Source: Doris montereyensis
Taxonomy: Eukaryota > Mollusca > Gastropoda > Nudibranchia > Dorididae
Assembly: GCA_037039925.1 (NCBI GenBank)
Contig: JAXRKP010001676.1
Span: forward strand, 35,001-99,000
Length of the DNA stretch: 64,000 bases
Reading direction: 5' to 3'
The translations under genes and the position numbers were made by a program. The notes under the pieces are model-generated. The model did not search any database, had not been told where the DNA came from, and saw only the letters and a program-made list of their open reading frames with translations. This document shows, piece after piece, positions 63,530 to 64,000 of the stretch. Position 1 is the first letter of the stretch, and each line of letters begins with the position of its first letter.

Positions 63530-64000
63530 CTTACCGTTATCTAACTTCTTCTTCGTTCTTCTTCTCTTCTTCTTTCTTCTCCTTCTTCTTTCTTCTTCTC
63601 TCTTCCTTCTTCTTCTTCTTCATTCTCTCTTCCTTCCTTCTTCTTCATTCTTCTTCCTTCTTCTTCTCTTCCTTTCCTGTCTTCTTCTTCGTGTCTTCGT
63701 CTTCTTCTCCGTCTTGCCCTTCTTTCTTCTTCCATTCTTCTTCTTCTTCCTTCTTCTTCTCTCTTTCGGCCCCGTCCCCTTCGTCCTTCTTCTCCGTCTT
63801 CCTTCTTCTTCGTCTTCTTCTTCTTCTTCTCTTCTTCGTCTTCTTCTTCTTCCTTCGTCTTCTTCCTTCTTCTTCTTCTTCTTCGGTCTCTTCTTCTTCG
63901 TCATCGTCTCCTTCGTCTTCTTACTTTCTTCTTCTGCGTCCTCCTTCTTCGCTTTCTTCTTCTTCTTCTTCTTTCTTCTTCTTCTTCCTTCTTCTTCTCT
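63530..64000 (+). repeat. degenerate (TTC)n to window edge
   Basis: TTC/CTT units with many CG, TC and GTC interruptions, unlike the nearly perfect TTC tract at 7274-7414. Open Arg/Glu/Lys-rich frames on the minus strand are repeat translations. Confidence 0.9.

Noticed and set aside
63541..63904. Arg/Glu/Lys-rich minus-strand frames that resemble nuclear basic proteins
   Set aside because: They come from degenerate TTC repeats running to the window edge.

Overview
This is eukaryotic, intron-rich, repeat-rich nuclear DNA from an animal, most likely a mollusc. A gastropod is my guess, from the gene content, the tRNA-derived SINEs and the very long TC/GA, AGT, ATT and TA microsatellites; the species cannot be fixed from sequence alone. 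Nothing bacterial, plasmid-like or viral was seen. Most long open frames are translations of simple repeats (Ser-Leu, Arg-Glu, poly-Ser, Tyr-Ile) and are not genes.

Four host genes can be supported. (1) 4651-11847, minus strand: regulatory subunit of cAMP-dependent protein kinase, type II. Six exons have fully compatible splice phases, from the start codon to the second cAMP site; the C-terminal exon(s) are not in the window. (2) 17663-32940, plus strand: a NEIL1 DNA glycosylase homologue in seven recognisable exons, from the catalytic MPEGPELH start through the RTIWF 'zincless finger' to a Lys-rich tail. It carries several one-base shifts in A-runs and two in-frame stops. (3) 38884-45486, minus strand: a homologue of human C3orf38 (DUF4518) in four exons, with two compensating one-base shifts in the last exon. 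(4) 60647-61241, minus strand: an intronless linker-histone-like or protamine-like gene. Its Lys-rich tail frame and an Arg/Ser-rich tail frame overlap, and a histone-type 3' hairpin candidate follows the Arg-rich frame. The genes are unrelated in function and are separated or interrupted by transposon debris.

Mobile DNA, left to right: SINE copies of three or four families throughout; a small terminal-inverted-repeat element with a transposase remnant (2840-3840); CR1-like LINE ends at 7630-7860, 8160-9100, 23100-23800 and 40730-42850; a mariner-type transposase fragment (15060-15500) next to a LINE reverse-transcriptase fragment (15510-16420); a LINE family with (GAAA)n tails at 14169-14790, 36795-37690, 44655-45112 and 61590-63060; a composite of long inverted and tandem repeats (46577-51357); other LINE ends at 52230-52620 and 56190-56390; and a decayed Ty3/gypsy retrotransposon (57180-60065, minus) with RNase H and integrase.

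Stretches that I could not assign are listed as such. Exon limits come from splice-site consensus, reading phase and remembered family motifs; no alignment was run.
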